NCBI RefSeq assembly: GCF_021026295.1
Contig: NZ_JAJNDA010000005.1
Location: forward strand, 344,976 to 408,975
DNA from: Actinomycetospora soli
Lineage (GTDB): Bacteria; Actinomycetota; Actinomycetes; Mycobacteriales; Pseudonocardiaceae
DNA: 64,000 nucleotides
Direction: 5' to 3'
The notes under the pieces were generated by a model, which ran no database searches, was not told where the DNA came from, and worked only from the letters and a program-made list of their open reading frames with translations. Shown in pieces: positions 8,642-17,776 of this stretch (position 1 is its first letter; each line of letters opens with the position of its first letter). The position numbers and the translations under genes were made by a program.

Positions 8642-9334
8642 TCACTCGGGCAGGGCGAGCAGCCCGGCGACGACGTCGTCCAGGCTCTCCGCCACGACGT
8701 GCGGCCGGAGTACGGCGTCGGGGACCCGGCCCTCGAGCCGCTCGCAGTAGCCGCCGAGGAGCCCGGCCGCCTGGGCACCGTGGACGTCCCAGGAGTGCAC
8801 CGCGACCAGGGCCGTCCGGCCCGGCTCACCGCCCACGCGCTGCACCGCGAAGTCGTACACCCGCCGCGGCGGCTTGAACGAGGCGATCTCCTCGCAGGAG
8901 AAGACGTCGTCGAGCAGGTCGCGCACGCCGGCGTTCTCCAGGGCCGCGCTCGCCGTGGCGGCCGAGCCGTGCGTGAAGCCGTAGGCGGCCACGCCGGCGT
9001 CGCGGAGCAGCGTGAACGCGGCGCGGACGTCGTCGTGGACGGGCAGTTCGCGGAAGCCGTCGAGGACCGAGGCGACCTGGTCGTCGTCGAGGTCGCGTCC
9101 GCTGGTGCGTCGGAGCATGTCGGTGGCGACCGTCCGGAACGGCGGCGCCTCGCCCGCGAGCGTCATCGCCATGCCCTGGTGCAGCAGCCGGGCGAAGAAC
9201 AGCTCCAGCTCGTGACCCGGGCGGCCCAGGGCGACGAACCGCGGCCGCAGGCCCTCCAGCTGCAGGCAGGTCTCGAAGAGGTCGAACAGCACGACCTTCG
9301 GACGGCGGGCGGGCGCGGGCTGCGGGGCGGTCAC
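8642..9334 (-). CDS. HAD-superfamily hydrolase, haloacid dehalogenase type II-like
   Basis: A 230-residue HAD hydrolase. The nucleophile Asp18 lies in VVLFDLFETCL, motif II is GFTHGSA, the motif III lysine is in SFKPPRRVYDF, and the acidic/Trp segment VAVHSWDVHGAQAAG matches the motif IV pattern typical of L-2-haloacid dehalogenase relatives. A helical cap domain occupies about residues 25-110. Many members annotated as dehalogenases act on phosphorylated or unknown substrates, so the reaction is left open. The gene stands alone: 64 bp separate it from the Rieske gene and its 5' side faces the large repeat array at 9.4-9.8 kb. Confidence 0.85.
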   Translation of the reverse strand: MTAPQPAPARRPKVVLFDLFETCLQLEGLRPRFVALGRPGHELELFFARLLHQGMAMTLAGEAPPFRTVATDMLRRTSGRDLDDDQVASVLDGFRELPVHDDVRAAFTLLRDAGVAAYGFTHGSAATASAALENAGVRDLLDDVFSCEEIASFKPPRRVYDFAVQRVGGEPGRTALVAVHSWDVHGAQAAGLLGGYCERLEGRVPDAVLRPHVVAESLDDVVAGLLALPE

Positions 9335-9404
9335 GGGCGCCCATCGTGCCGGGTGTGCCGTAGCTCGGCGCGTTCAGTCGGGATCGGCTCGGGTCGCCGG
9401 GTGC

Positions 9405-9710
9405 TCGGTGCGGCCGGCTCGCGCGCGGCGCACACATTCGGTTGGGAGGGACGTTCGTGGTCCGGGATCTCTGCGCGTGGCGCACACAGTCGGCCGGGAG
9501 GGACGTTCGTGGTCGGGGACTTCTGCGCGTGGCGCACACAGTCGGCCGGGAGAGACGTCCGTCGTCCGGCACTTCTGCGCGTGGCGCACATATTCAGGCG
9601 GGTCGGGCGTCCGCGTGGAAGAACCTGCGCGTCGCGCACACGCTCCGCGTGGAGGGACGCTCGTCGTCGAGGGACCCCCGCGCCACACTCGGTCCGGCAG
9701 ATAGCCCGTC
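9405..9710. repeat. Left-facing 52-bp repeat array, five to six units (locus B)
   Basis: The core GCGCGTGGCGCACAC (first copy GCGCGCGGCGCACAC) begins at 9421, 9473, 9525 and 9577, three exact 52-bp steps, then at 9627 as GCGCGTCGCGCACAC (50 bp) and in a decayed form near 9680. The interspersed 34-37 bp are also related: units 1 and 2 share GGGAGGGACGTTCGTGGTC, and unit 3 differs from these at a few positions, so these are not CRISPR-type unique spacers. The core contains the inverted repeat TGCGC-GTG-GCGCA. Between the HAD start and pyrD stop nothing else is coding. Confidence 0.85.
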
Positions 9711-9730
9711 GGGCCGCATCGAGGTCCCCC

Positions 9731-9810
9731 CCGGCGTTGTGTGCGGGACGCGCGGGGTTCAGTAGACGGGTGCCGTGGTCCCGCGGATGTGTGTGCGGGA
9801 CGCGCGGAGG
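9731..9810. repeat. Right-facing pair of the 52-bp repeat family (locus B)
   Basis: GTGTGCGGGACGCGCGG starts at 9739 and again at 9791, exactly 52 bp apart, in the orientation opposite to the array at 9405-9710. The second copy ends just before the pyrD stop codon. Together the two groups make a converging arrangement, as at loci A and C. Confidence 0.8.
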
Positions 9811-10836
9811 TCAGGTCGACAGCGGGCGTGCGAGCTCGGTGTTGACCCGCGCGGGCCAGGCGGGCCCGCCGTAGACGAACCCGGTGTAGGACTGCACCAG
9901 CGTGGCGCCGGCGTCGAGGCGACGGCGGGCCTCGGCGGCATCGGCGATGCCGCCGACGGAGACGATCGTCAACCGGCCGCCCACCCGCGCGACGAGGCGC
10001 GCGAGGATCGCGCGGGCGGGCTCGACGAGCGGGGCGCCGGACAGGCCGCCGGTGCCCGCGGCGTCCACGACGGCGGGGTCGGAGCGCAGCCCGGACCGCG
10101 CGACCGTCGTGTTGGTGGCGACGATCCCGTCCAGGCCCGCGGTCACCGCGAGGTCCGCGACCGCGTCGACCCCGTCGTCGTCGAGATCGGCCGTGATCTT
10201 GACGAGCAGCGGCGTCGCGCCGATCTCCTCGCGCACCGCCGCGAGCAGCGGCTCGAGGGCGTCGACGCCCTGGAGGTCGCGCAGGCCGGGGGTGTTCGGG
10301 GAGGACACGTTGACGACGACGTAGTCGGCGTACGGACCGAGGGCACGCGCGGAGTACCGGTAGTCGGCGACGGTCTGCTCGGGCCCCGTGGCGGCCTTCG
10401 ACTTGCCGATGTTGACGCCGAGCACGGTGCCGAGCGGCCCGCCGTCGCGCAGCTGCGCCAGCCGCTCGGCGACGGCGTCCGCACCGGCGTTGTTGAAGCC
10501 CATGCGGTTGACCAGCGCGCGGTCGTCGGGCAGGCGGAACAGGCGGGGCCGGGGGTTGCCGGGCTGCGGCCGGGCGGTGACGGTGCCGATCTCGACGGCG
10601 CCGAACCCGAGTCGGGCGAGCCCGCGGATGCCCTCGGCGTCCTTGTCGTAGCCCGCGGCGACCCCGAGCGGCGACGGGAACGTCAGGCCCATCGCGGTGA
10701 CCGCGAGCGACGGGTCCGGGGTGCGCTCCGGGATCACCGGCGTGGCCGCGGCGAGGGCGCGGATCCCGATGCGGTGGGTCCGCTCGGCCGGCACGCGCAC
10801 CGCGACGTGCCGGAAGAGCGACTCGTACAGCGTCAC
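9811..10836 (-). CDS. pyrD: Dihydroorotate dehydrogenase, quinone-dependent (class 2)
   Basis: Oxidises dihydroorotate to orotate in UMP synthesis, passing electrons to membrane quinone. The 341-residue protein has the class 2 hallmarks: an N-terminal membrane-associating helical segment (ESLFRHVAVRVPAERTHRIGI), the FMN-site sequence SPLGVAAGYDKDAEGI, the substrate loop NRMGFNNAGADAV, and the catalytic serine region NVSSPNTPGLRDLQ; C-terminal FMN phosphate binding is at IVSVGGIADAAEA and GATLVQSYTGFVYGGP. It is the only de novo pyrimidine gene outside the operon at 24.3-32.6 kb. Start at GTG 10836 overlaps the upstream PH-protein stop as GTGA. Its 3' end abuts the right half of repeat locus B. 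Confidence 0.97.
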   Translation of the reverse strand: MTLYESLFRHVAVRVPAERTHRIGIRALAAATPVIPERTPDPSLAVTAMGLTFPSPLGVAAGYDKDAEGIRGLARLGFGAVEIGTVTARPQPGNPRPRLFRLPDDRALVNRMGFNNAGADAVAERLAQLRDGGPLGTVLGVNIGKSKAATGPEQTVADYRYSARALGPYADYVVVNVSSPNTPGLRDLQGVDALEPLLAAVREEIGATPLLVKITADLDDDGVDAVADLAVTAGLDGIVATNTTVARSGLRSDPAVVDAAGTGGLSGAPLVEPARAILARLVARVGGRLTIVSVGGIADAAEARRRLDAGATLVQSYTGFVYGGPAWPARVNTELARPLST

Positions 10837-11315
10837 CGGGCGTACGTCGCGTGCAGGTCCCGCAAACCCTTCACGGCCTCGACGGCGTGGAGCTTGTCCA
10901 CGGCCTGGATCGCGGAGACGACCAGGTACTCGTCGTCGGGCAGGTCGATCCGGGCGAACTGGGCGCCGTCGGGGAAGCTGATGCCGACCACGTCGGCCCA
11001 CGCGACGCGTCGCGTGAGGATCGTCGCGCGGACCTCCACCCCGCCGGCGCCCGCGCGCAGCCGGGGCCGGGTGAACAGCAGCGCGCAGCCCGCGAGGATC
11101 AGCCCGAGGACGACCATGGCGACCTGGTCGGCGGGCCGGAAGTTGAAGCCCGCCGACTCGACGTACACCAGCAGCGCGCCGCCGGCGAAGAACGCGAACA
11201 GCAGGATCGCGACGACCCAGGCGACCCACCGGATGCGCCGCGGCCGGATCTCCAGCTCGACCGGGCCGAGGTCCAGACCCTCGGGCGGGACGACGACCGG
11301 GGAGTCGGCGCTCAT
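10833..11315 (-). CDS. PH-domain (bPH-like) membrane protein next to riboflavin genes
   Basis: A 160-residue protein with two hydrophobic segments (about residues 31-52, [23 protein letters not shown], and about 64-82, [16 protein letters not shown]) followed by a bacterial PH-like domain (about 84-160). The same family member is found downstream of ribH in many actinobacteria. The function is unknown; the conserved position suggests a fixed operon rather than a proven role in flavin metabolism. ATG 11315 overlaps the ribH stop as ATGA and the 3' end overlaps pyrD, so the protein is translated within a coupled rib-pyrD operon. Motif-level evidence for catalysis is absent, so it is more likely structural or membrane-regulatory. 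Confidence 0.8.
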   Translation of the reverse strand: MSADSPVVVPPEGLDLGPVELEIRPRRIRWVAWVVAILLFAFFAGGALLVYVESAGFNFRPADQVAMVVLGLILAGCALLFTRPRLRAGAGGVEVRATILTRRVAWADVVGISFPDGAQFARIDLPDDEYLVVSAIQAVDKLHAVEAVKGLRDLHATYAR

Positions 11316-11818
11316 CGCGCGAACCCGACGGGCGCGCGGTGCGTCCCGTCGCGCAACTGCTTGAGGGTGATCGCGGCGTCGAGGGCGGCCACGACCGCCT
11401 CGAACCCCTTGTCCTCCGTCGACTGCGGGGTCCCGGCGCGCTCCCAGGCCTGGTCGAGGTTCTCCGTCGTGAGCACCCCGTTGCCGACCGGCGTGCGCTC
11501 GTCGAGCCCGACGCGCAGCAGCCCCGCCGTCACGGCGTCGCAGACGTAGTCGAAGTGCGGCGTCGCGCCGCGGATCACCACGCCGAGCCCGACGACCGCG
11601 TCGTGCCCGGCCGCGAGGCCCTGGCAGACGACGGGCAGCTCCATCGCGCCCGCCACCCGCACCACCGTCGGGTGCTCGACGTTGCCGCGCTCGGCCGCGA
11701 GCAGCGCCCGCTCGAGCATCGTCTCGACGATCTCGGCGTTCCACCGGGTCGCCGCGATCCCCAGGCGCAGGCCCGTGGCGTCCGGCACCGCGATGTCGGG
11801 GCGTCCCTGCGTGCTCAT
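11312..11818 (-). CDS. ribH: 6,7-dimethyl-8-ribityllumazine synthase
   Basis: Condenses 5-amino-6-ribitylaminouracil with 3,4-dihydroxy-2-butanone 4-phosphate, the penultimate riboflavin step. The 168-residue protein shows the family motifs: [17 protein letters not shown] at the N-terminus, the substrate-binding [11 protein letters not shown], the segment [23 protein letters not shown] with the catalytic histidine, and the C-terminal [21 protein letters not shown]. Length is normal for a subunit that assembles into pentamers or icosahedra. ATGA overlap with ribBA upstream and with the PH-protein gene downstream places it in the middle of a tightly coupled operon. Confidence 0.97.
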   Translation of the reverse strand: MSTQGRPDIAVPDATGLRLGIAATRWNAEIVETMLERALLAAERGNVEHPTVVRVAGAMELPVVCQGLAAGHDAVVGLGVVIRGATPHFDYVCDAVTAGLLRVGLDERTPVGNGVLTTENLDQAWERAGTPQSTEDKGFEAVVAALDAAITLKQLRDGTHRAPVGFAR

Positions 11819-13080
11819 GCGCCGGACTCGCTGCTCGCCAGGCCGGCCTCGTAGACGTCGAGGCCCTGGAGGTCGTGCCCCATGCGGTCCCGCTTGGTGC
11901 GCAGGTAGTGCAGGTTCTCCGGGGTCGCGCGCAGCGGCAGGGCGACGCGGTCGAGGATCGTCAGGCCGTAGCCCTCGAGCCCCGCGCGCTTCTCCGGGTT
12001 GTTCGTCAGCAGGCGCATGCTCCTGATGCCGAGGTCGGCGAGGATCTGGGCACCGGTGCCGTAGTCCCGCGCGTCGGCGGGCATGCCGAGCGCGAGGTTC
12101 GCGTCGACGGTGTCGGCCCCGGCGTCCTGCAGCTGGTAGGCCTGCAGCTTGTGGATCAGGCCGATCCCCCGGCCCTCGTGGCCGCGCACGTAGAGCACCA
12201 CCCCGCGGCCCTCGGCGGCGACGGCGGCCATCGCGGCGTCGAGCTGCGGGCCGCAGTCGCAGCGGCGGGAACCGAGGACGTCGCCGGTGAGGCACTCGGA
12301 GTGCACGCGGACCAGGACGTCCTCGCCGTCGCCGAGGTCGCCGTAGACCAGGGCGAGGTGCTCGATGCCGTCGAGCAGCGAGTCGTACCCGTAGGCCTCG
12401 AACTCGCCGTGGACGGTCGGGAGGTGCGCGTGGGCGACCTGTGCGACCTGCTTCTCCGACCGGCGCCGGTAGGCGATCAGGTCCTTGATGGTGATGAGCG
12501 CGAGGTCGTGCTCGTCGGCGAACACCGCGAGCTCCTCGTAGCGCGCCATCTCGCCGTCGTCCTTCTGCGAGACGATCTCGCAGATCGCGCCGGCGGGCTC
12601 CAGCCCGGCGAGGCGGGCGAGGTCGACGGCGGCCTCGGTGTGCCCGGGGCGGCGCAGGACGCCGCCGTCGCGGGCCCGCAGCGGGACGACGTGCCCGGGG
12701 CGGGAGAGGTCGGTGGCCGCCGACGCCGGGTTGGCGAGGACCTGGATGGTCCGGGCACGGTCGGCGCCGGAGATGCCGGTGCCGATGCCCTCGCGGGCGT
12801 CGACGGACACCGTGTAGGCGGTGCCGTGCCGGTCCTGGTTGATGGAGTGCGCGGGCGGCAGGTCGAGGCGGTCGCACGCCTCGCCGGTCAGCGGCACGCA
12901 GATGTAGCCCGAGGTGTAGCGCACCATGAAGGAGACGAGCTCCGGCGTCGCCTTCTCGGCGGCGAAGATCAGGTCGCCCTCGTTCTCGCGGTCCTCGTCG
13001 TCGACCACGACGACGGCCTTGCCCGCGGCGATGTCCTCGATGGCCCGCTCGATGTGCTCGAAGCCGTCCACGTGGTTCAT
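11815..13080 (-). CDS. ribBA: Bifunctional DHBP synthase / GTP cyclohydrolase II
   Basis: One 421-residue protein carries both entry enzymes for riboflavin. Residues about 1-205 are 3,4-dihydroxy-2-butanone 4-phosphate synthase, with the acidic metal loop [25 protein letters not shown] and [24 protein letters not shown]. Residues about 206-421 are GTP cyclohydrolase II, with the zinc ligands in [17 protein letters not shown] and the catalytic [10 protein letters not shown] segment. Both halves look intact. ATG 13080 overlaps the ribE stop by the ATGA arrangement and the stop overlaps ribH. The deaminase/reductase ribD, which usually precedes ribE in this operon, is not in the window and must be elsewhere. 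Confidence 0.97.
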   Translation of the reverse strand: MNHVDGFEHIERAIEDIAAGKAVVVVDDEDRENEGDLIFAAEKATPELVSFMVRYTSGYICVPLTGEACDRLDLPPAHSINQDRHGTAYTVSVDAREGIGTGISGADRARTIQVLANPASAATDLSRPGHVVPLRARDGGVLRRPGHTEAAVDLARLAGLEPAGAICEIVSQKDDGEMARYEELAVFADEHDLALITIKDLIAYRRRSEKQVAQVAHAHLPTVHGEFEAYGYDSLLDGIEHLALVYGDLGDGEDVLVRVHSECLTGDVLGSRRCDCGPQLDAAMAAVAAEGRGVVLYVRGHEGRGIGLIHKLQAYQLQDAGADTVDANLALGMPADARDYGTGAQILADLGIRSMRLLTNNPEKRAGLEGYGLTILDRVALPLRATPENLHYLRTKRDRMGHDLQGLDVYEAGLASSESGA

Positions 13081-13721
13081 GCTCCCGACTCCGTTCCCGC
13101 CGGCTGCTGCACGGACCCCGTGCCGAGCAGCCGTTCGACGTACTTGGCCACCACGTCGACCTCCAGGTTCACGGTCGCGCCGACCTCGCGCGACCCGAGG
13201 GTGGTCTCGGCGAGCGTGGTGGGGATCAGCCCGACGGCGAACCCGTCGTCGTCCACCTCGGTCACGGTGAGGCTCACGCCGTCCACGGCGATCGAGCCCT
13301 TCTCGACGATGTAGCGCGCGATCCCGACGCTCCCGTCTGCCGCGCGCGGGGTGCGGAAGCGCACCGCGGTCCAGTGCTCGGACGGTTCGACGGCCGCGAC
13401 CGTGGCCGTGCCGTCGACGTGGCCCTGCACGATGTGCCCGCCGAGCCGGGCGCCCGCCGCCAGGGCACGCTCCAGGTTCACCGGGGTTCCGGCGGCCGCG
13501 CCCGCGAGGCTCGAGCGGCGCAGGGTCTCGCCCATGACGTCGACGGCGAACGACTCCGGCTCCGGGTCGACCACCGTCAGGCACACGCCGTTGACCGCGA
13601 TCGAGTCGCCGGGCCGGGCGTCGGAGACCACCAGCGGGCCGCGGATGCGCAGCCGGGCGGCGTCCGCCTGCGGGGTGACGTCGACGATCTCGCCGACCTC
13701 CTCCACGATCCCCGTGAACAC
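13077..13721 (-). CDS. ribE: Riboflavin synthase alpha chain
   Basis: Dismutates two 6,7-dimethyl-8-ribityllumazine molecules to riboflavin plus the pyrimidine precursor. The 214-residue protein begins with the invariant [11 protein letters not shown] and consists of two lumazine-binding barrels, each with its signature: [13 protein letters not shown] and [11 protein letters not shown] in the first half, [15 protein letters not shown] in the second. Start at GTG 13721 is fixed by the conserved N-terminus, with AGGGGAG six bases upstream. It is the first gene of the ribE-ribBA-ribH unit. The 120 bp upstream lack the conserved blocks of an FMN riboswitch, so regulation by FMN at this site is not supported by what I can read. 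Confidence 0.97.
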   Translation of the reverse strand: MFTGIVEEVGEIVDVTPQADAARLRIRGPLVVSDARPGDSIAVNGVCLTVVDPEPESFAVDVMGETLRRSSLAGAAAGTPVNLERALAAGARLGGHIVQGHVDGTATVAAVEPSEHWTAVRFRTPRAADGSVGIARYIVEKGSIAVDGVSLTVTEVDDDGFAVGLIPTTLAETTLGSREVGATVNLEVDVVAKYVERLLGTGSVQQPAGTESGA

Positions 13722-13803
13722 TCCTGGCTCCCCTGCCCCGTCGTCCGGTCGTCGCTCGCGTGAACGATCGACGCTGCCTGCATCATCCTCGCGCGGCCGT
13801 CGC

Positions 13804-13825
13804 TCACCGGGTCCCTTCCCGGTGA
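13804..13825 (-). terminator. Hairpin between rpe and ribE
   Basis: TCACCGGG (13804-13811) pairs perfectly with CCCGGTGA (13818-13825) across a 6-nt loop. It lies directly after the rpe stop codon on the transcribed strand and 80 bp before ribE. No U-run follows, as is usual in GC-rich actinomycetes. It may end the priA-to-rpe transcript, or be part of a ribE leader. Confidence 0.5.
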
Positions 13826-13843
13826 CAACCGCCACTGCTCAGG

Positions 13844-14533
13844 TTACTCGCGAGTAGACCGTGAACGGTGCGGGGAGACCGCCGCGGCCTGCTCGCGCAG
13901 CGCCGCGACCGCCCGCGCCGGGTCGTCCGCGCCGTAGACCGCGCTGCCCGCGACGAAGCAGTCGACCCCGGCCTCGGCGGCCTGCTCCACGGTGTCCGCG
14001 CTGATCCCGCCGTCGATCTCGACGAGCACCCGCAGGTGCCCGGTGTCGACCAGCCGCCGCGCCGTGCGGACCTTGTCCAGCACCTCGGGCATGAAGCTCT
14101 GCCCGCCGAAGCCGGGCTCCACGCTCATGACGAGCAGCGTGTCGTAGTCGGCGAGGACCTCGATCCAGTCCTCGAGCGGCGTCCTCGGCTTGATGGAGAG
14201 CCCGGCGAGGGCGCCGGCGGCGCGGAGGTCCTTCGCGAGCTTGCGCGGGTCGTGCGCGGCCTCGGCGTGCACGGTGACGTTGTGGGCCCCGGCCTCCGCG
14301 TAGGGCGGCGCCCAGCGGTCCGGGTCCTCGATCATCAGGTGGCAGTCCAGCGGGATGTCGGTGGCCCGCAGCAGGCTCTCCACCACCGGCAGGCCGAGCG
14401 TCAGGTTGGGCACGAAGTGCGCGTCCATGACGTCGACGTGTAGCCAGTCGGAGCCGTGCACCGCCGCGGCCTCGTCGGCGAGCCGGGCGAAGTCCGCGGA
14501 CAGGATGCTGGGTGCGATGAGCGGGGCGGGCAC
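13844..14533 (-). CDS. rpe: Ribulose-phosphate 3-epimerase
   Basis: Interconverts ribulose 5-phosphate and xylulose 5-phosphate; here it may also supply ribulose 5-phosphate to the neighbouring riboflavin genes. The 229-residue TIM barrel has the family signatures [11 protein letters not shown] at the N-terminus, [16 protein letters not shown] with metal-binding His/Asp, [25 protein letters not shown], and VEIDGGIS. I selected GTG 14533 ([11 protein letters not shown]) because family members start 4-5 residues before LIAPSIL; a GTG at 14551 would add six residues. The stop codon lies inside the palindrome TACTCGCGAGTA at 13845-13856. rsmB ends 24 bp upstream of the chosen start. Confidence 0.96.
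   Translation of the reverse strand: MPAPLIAPSILSADFARLADEAAAVHGSDWLHVDVMDAHFVPNLTLGLPVVESLLRATDIPLDCHLMIEDPDRWAPPYAEAGAHNVTVHAEAAHDPRKLAKDLRAAGALAGLSIKPRTPLEDWIEVLADYDTLLVMSVEPGFGGQSFMPEVLDKVRTARRLVDTGHLRVLVEIDGGISADTVEQAAEAGVDCFVAGSAVYGADDPARAVAALREQAAAVSPHRSRSTRE
13845..13856. promoter_or_regulatory. 12-bp palindrome TACTCGCGAGTA (copy 1)
   Basis: A perfect palindrome overlapping the end of rpe and about 120 bp upstream of the ribE start. The same 12 bases recur at 54854-54865. Its size and symmetry suit a dimeric TetR- or GntR-type regulator, but no protein is known from this sequence alone. Confidence 0.4.
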
Positions 14534-14557
14534 GGCCCCAGTCTCCCGCACCCCTGA

Positions 14558-16021
14558 TCAGCCGCTGCGCCGCAGGGTCGCGCAGTACATGGCGTCGGTC
14601 CCGTGCCGGTGCGGCCACAGCTGCAGGCCTGGCCCCGTCCCGACGTCGGACCCGGTCAGCTCGGGCAGGGCGGCGGCGGTGTCGAGCACCTCGGCGCCGG
14701 TCGCCGCCGCGACGGCCCGGACGACGTCGACCGTCTCCTCCGGGTGCGGCGAGCAGGTCGCGTAGGTGACCACCCCGCCGGGCCGCACCCGCTCCAGGGC
14801 GTGGGTGAGCAGGTCGCGCTGCAGCGCCGTCAGGTCGACGACGTCCTCGGGCCGGCGGCGCCAGCGGGCCTCCGGACGGCGGCGCAACGCCCCCAGCCCG
14901 GTGCACGGTGCGTCGACGAGGACGCGGTCGTAGGCCGCCTCGGGCAGCGCGATCTCGCGGGCGTCGCCGGTGTGCACGCGCACGGGCAGGCCGGCGGTGG
15001 CCTTCTCGACGAGGGCCGCGCGGTGCGGGGCGCGGTCGACGGCGTCGAGGGTGGCGCCGGAGATCGCGGCGAGCGCACCGAGCAGGGCGGCCTTGCCGCC
15101 GGGGCCCGCGCACAGGTCGAGCCAGAGCTCGTCGCGGCCCTCGAGCGGGGCACGGGCGGCGGCGAGCGCGACCAGCTGGCTGCCCTCGTCCTGCACCGCG
15201 GCGAGGCCCTCGCGGACCGGCTCGAGGTCGCCGGGGTCGCCGCCCTCGGTGAGCAGCACCCCGTAGGGCGAGTACGGCGCCTCCTCGCCCCCGGTGATCG
15301 CAGCCAGTTCCTCGGCGCTGATCTCGCCCGGGCGCGCCGCGAGGTGGACCGCGGGCCGGGCGTCGTCGGCCGCGAGCGCCGCGTCGAGCTCGGACTCCGG
15401 CAGGACCGCCGCGAAGACCTCGGCGATCCAGCGCGGGTGGGCGTGCACGAACGCGAGGTGCCCGACCGGGTCGGTCCCCGCGTCCGGCGCGAGCTCGGCG
15501 ACCCACCCGGCCTCGTCGCGCTCCGCCACCTTGCGCAGCACCGCGTTGACGAAGCCGGTCGGCTTCGAGCCCGCCCGCGAGCGCACGAGCTCCACCGTGG
15601 CGCCCACCGCGGCGTGTGCGGGGATGCGGGTGCGCAGCAGCTGCTGGGCTCCGAGGCGCAGGGCGTCGAGGACGACGCCGTCGAGCCGGTCGAGGGGTCG
15701 GTCGACGCACGCGGAGAGCACGGCGTCGAGCAGGCCCTGCGCCCGGCACGCGCCGTAGGCGAGGTCGGTGGCCAGGGCGGCGTCGCGGCCGGAGACGCGG
15801 CGCTCGCGCAGCAGTCGCGGCAGCGTCAGGTTGGCGTAGGCGTCGTCCTCGCGGACGGCCCGCAGGGTGTCGAGGGCGGCCTCGCGGGCGGCGTCGCCCT
15901 GCGGCGGACGGTTCGGCCCGGAGCGGCCGCGCGGCGGGCCCGACCGGTGCGGTCGGTCGGGCTTGCGGCGCGGTCCCTTGCCGGAGCGGTGGCCGCCGGG
16001 CGGGACGGAGCTGTCGGTCAT
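14558..16021 (-). CDS. rsmB: 16S rRNA (cytosine-967-C5)-methyltransferase
   Basis: Methylates C967 (E. coli numbering) of 16S rRNA with SAM. The 487-residue protein has an N-terminal NusB-like RNA-binding domain (about residues 40-185), then a RsmB/NOP2 methyltransferase domain with the SAM motif [19 protein letters not shown], the motif IV cysteine in [18 protein letters not shown], and the catalytic cysteine in [13 protein letters not shown] basic, Gly/Arg/Pro-rich N-terminal tail of about 40 residues precedes the domain, common in actinobacteria. Start at ATG 16021 overlaps the fmt stop as ATGA. It is the fourth gene of the priA-def-fmt-rsmB-rpe group. Confidence 0.96.
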   Translation of the reverse strand: MTDSSVPPGGHRSGKGPRRKPDRPHRSGPPRGRSGPNRPPQGDAAREAALDTLRAVREDDAYANLTLPRLLRERRVSGRDAALATDLAYGACRAQGLLDAVLSACVDRPLDRLDGVVLDALRLGAQQLLRTRIPAHAAVGATVELVRSRAGSKPTGFVNAVLRKVAERDEAGWVAELAPDAGTDPVGHLAFVHAHPRWIAEVFAAVLPESELDAALAADDARPAVHLAARPGEISAEELAAITGGEEAPYSPYGVLLTEGGDPGDLEPVREGLAAVQDEGSQLVALAAARAPLEGRDELWLDLCAGPGGKAALLGALAAISGATLDAVDRAPHRAALVEKATAGLPVRVHTGDAREIALPEAAYDRVLVDAPCTGLGALRRRPEARWRRRPEDVVDLTALQRDLLTHALERVRPGGVVTYATCSPHPEETVDVVRAVAAATGAEVLDTAAALPELTGSDVGTGPGLQLWPHRHGTDAMYCATLRRSG

Positions 16022-16959
16022 CCGGTTCCCGTCGTCTCGAACCGCTCCCCCGCCGTCGGCTGGACGCCGCGGCTCCAGTCGACCGCGGGCATCATCGGCT
16101 TGCCGGCCGGCTGCACGCTGCCCAGCACGACGGGCGCCGCGGCCGTCCCGACGAGGACCCGCCTGCGCTCCACGACGATCTCCCCCGGGGCCAGGTCGTC
16201 GAAGCCCGTCGTCGTGACCGGGCCCAGCTTGAGCCGGGTACCGCGGAACTCGGTCCACGCCCCCGGGGCCGGCGTGACCGACCGGACGTGCCGGTCGATC
16301 GCGAGCGGCGGGTCGGTCCAGCGGACCCGGGCGTCGTCGACGGTGACCTTCGGGGCGACCGAGACGCCCTCGGCGGGCTGCGGCACGGGCTGCAGGGAGC
16401 CGTCGGCGATCCCGTCGAGGGTCGCCGCGAGCAGGCCCGCCCCGCTGTGGCTGAGCCGCTCGAGCAGCGCGCCTGCGGTGTCGTCGTCGGCGATCTTCTC
16501 GGTGACGGTCCCGAACACCGGGCCGGTGTCCATGCCCTCCTCGAGCCGGAACGTGCTGGCGCCGGTGATCTCGTCCCCGGCGCGGATCGCGGCCTGCACC
16601 GGCGCGGCCCCGCGCCACGCGGGCAGCAGGGAGAAGTGGAGGTTGACCCAGCCGTGGGCCGGGATCGCGAGGGCCGCCGGACGCAGCAGGTTCCCGTAGG
16701 CGACGACGGGACAGCAGTCCGGTGCGATCGCCGTGAGGCGCGCGAGGAACTCGGGGTCCGACGCCTTCGCCGGGGTCAGCACCTCGACCCCGGCCTCGTC
16801 GGCCAGCAGGCCCACCGGGGAGCGCTGCAGCCGGCGCTTCCGCCCGGCGGGCGCGTCGGGGCGGGTGACCACGGCGACGACCTCGTGCGCGGTGCCCTCC
16901 AGCAGGCGGCGCAGCGAGGGTACGGCGGGGTCCGGGGTGCCGGCGAAGACGAGCCGCAT
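16018..16959 (-). CDS. fmt: Methionyl-tRNA formyltransferase
   Basis: Formylates initiator Met-tRNA with 10-formyl-tetrahydrofolate. The 313-residue protein has the N-terminal formyltransferase fold ([16 protein letters not shown] at the start), the catalytic Asn/His/Asp region seen as [32 protein letters not shown] and [10 protein letters not shown], and a C-terminal OB-like domain (about residues 205-310). It starts at ATG 16959, immediately after the def stop codon (16960-16962), so def and fmt, which act on the same formyl group at opposite ends of protein synthesis, are translationally coupled. Its stop overlaps rsmB. Confidence 0.97.
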   Translation of the reverse strand: MRLVFAGTPDPAVPSLRRLLEGTAHEVVAVVTRPDAPAGRKRRLQRSPVGLLADEAGVEVLTPAKASDPEFLARLTAIAPDCCPVVAYGNLLRPAALAIPAHGWVNLHFSLLPAWRGAAPVQAAIRAGDEITGASTFRLEEGMDTGPVFGTVTEKIADDDTAGALLERLSHSGAGLLAATLDGIADGSLQPVPQPAEGVSVAPKVTVDDARVRWTDPPLAIDRHVRSVTPAPGAWTEFRGTRLKLGPVTTTGFDDLAPGEIVVERRRVLVGTAAAPVVLGSVQPAGKPMMPAVDWSRGVQPTAGERFETTGTG

Positions 16960-17541
16960 CTAGCGGACGCCCCCGAACAGCGGGTTGACCTTCTGCGACG
17001 GGTCGGCCACGTGCGGGTTCTGCTTGATGCGCGGCGGCGCCGTGGGGTCGAACCACTCGGCCTGGCGGATCGCCGCCATCGCCTCCTTGCGGGTCGCCGC
17101 GTCCAGCCGGTCGAGGAAGAGCACCCCGTCGAGGTGGTCGGTCTCGTGCTGGATGGCGCGGGCCAGCATGGCCGTGCCCTCGACCCGCAGCGGCTCGCCG
17201 TGCATGTCCCAGCCGGTCGCGACCACGTGGTCGTACCGCGTGCAGTCCCAGCGGAAGCCCGGGATGGACAGGCAGCCCTCGGGGCCGGTCTGCTCGGTGT
17301 CGTCGAGGACGTTCCAGGTCGGGTTGACCAGGTGGCCGTGCATGTCCTCGCCGGCGCGGTAGGTGAACACGCGCAGCCCCACGCCGATCTGCGGCGCCGC
17401 GAGACCGGCCCCGCCCTGCTCCCGCATCGTCTCGTCGAGGTCGGCGACGAGCTGGCGCAGCTCCTTGTCGAACGTGGTCACCTCGGCGGCGCGCTCCCGC
17501 AGGACGGGATCCCCGAAGTAGCGGACGGGCTGGACGGTCAC
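16960..17541 (-). CDS. def: Peptide deformylase
   Basis: Removes the N-formyl group from nascent proteins with a bound metal. All three family motifs are intact in the 193-residue protein: GGAGLAAPQIGV (motif 1), EGCLSIPG (motif 2, with the metal-binding cysteine) and QHETDHLDG (motif 3, HExxH). Start at GTG 17541 (VTVQPVRYFGDPVL) fits the normal family N-terminus. The 5' side lies beside repeat locus C, whose first core is only about 40 bp upstream, so the promoter must sit within or very close to the repeats. def abuts fmt with no gap. Confidence 0.97.
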   Translation of the reverse strand: MTVQPVRYFGDPVLRERAAEVTTFDKELRQLVADLDETMREQGGAGLAAPQIGVGLRVFTYRAGEDMHGHLVNPTWNVLDDTEQTGPEGCLSIPGFRWDCTRYDHVVATGWDMHGEPLRVEGTAMLARAIQHETDHLDGVLFLDRLDAATRKEAMAAIRQAEWFDPTAPPRIKQNPHVADPSQKVNPLFGGVR

Positions 17542-17575
17542 GGTCGTCCAGTCTAGGCGCGTGCCCGATCCGGCC

Positions 17576-17735
17576 GAGTCGGCGCACACCCCTCGCCCGC
17601 GCCGCGCGGGGCGCACACACTCCGGCGGCTGTGGCGCAGGGCTTCACGAGAACCTACGCGAGGCGCACACACCGTGCCGGCGCGCGCACAGCGCCTCGGG
17701 GAACCTGCGCGTGGCGCACACACCGCGGCGACCGC
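17576..17735. repeat. Left-facing units of the 52-bp repeat family (locus C)
   Basis: GCGCACAC cores start at 17582, 17611, 17663 and 17714. The last three are spaced 52 and 51 bp; the first is 29 bp from the second. The unit at 17714 (CTGCGCGTGGCGCACACA) is identical in core to those at 9473 and 9525. An additional partial core (CGCGCGCACA) is at 17681. Linking sequences are more diverged than at locus B. Confidence 0.75.
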
Positions 17736-17776
17736 ACGGCGCCACGACGAGCCCCCGCACTCCGCACGTATCCGGG

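Noticed and set aside
9331..9688. Open frames with repeated Cys-Val-Arg-His-type words in locus B
   Set aside because: They arise from the 52-bp repeat; the frame changes each unit since 52 is not divisible by three, so no protein is conserved.
9405..9810. CRISPR array
   Set aside because: Units have related linkers and no cas genes are nearby, and the core is only about 17 bp.
13722..13860. FMN riboswitch before ribE
   Set aside because: The conserved blocks of the aptamer (e.g. an ACCGGCGG-type segment) are not present in the minus-strand leader.
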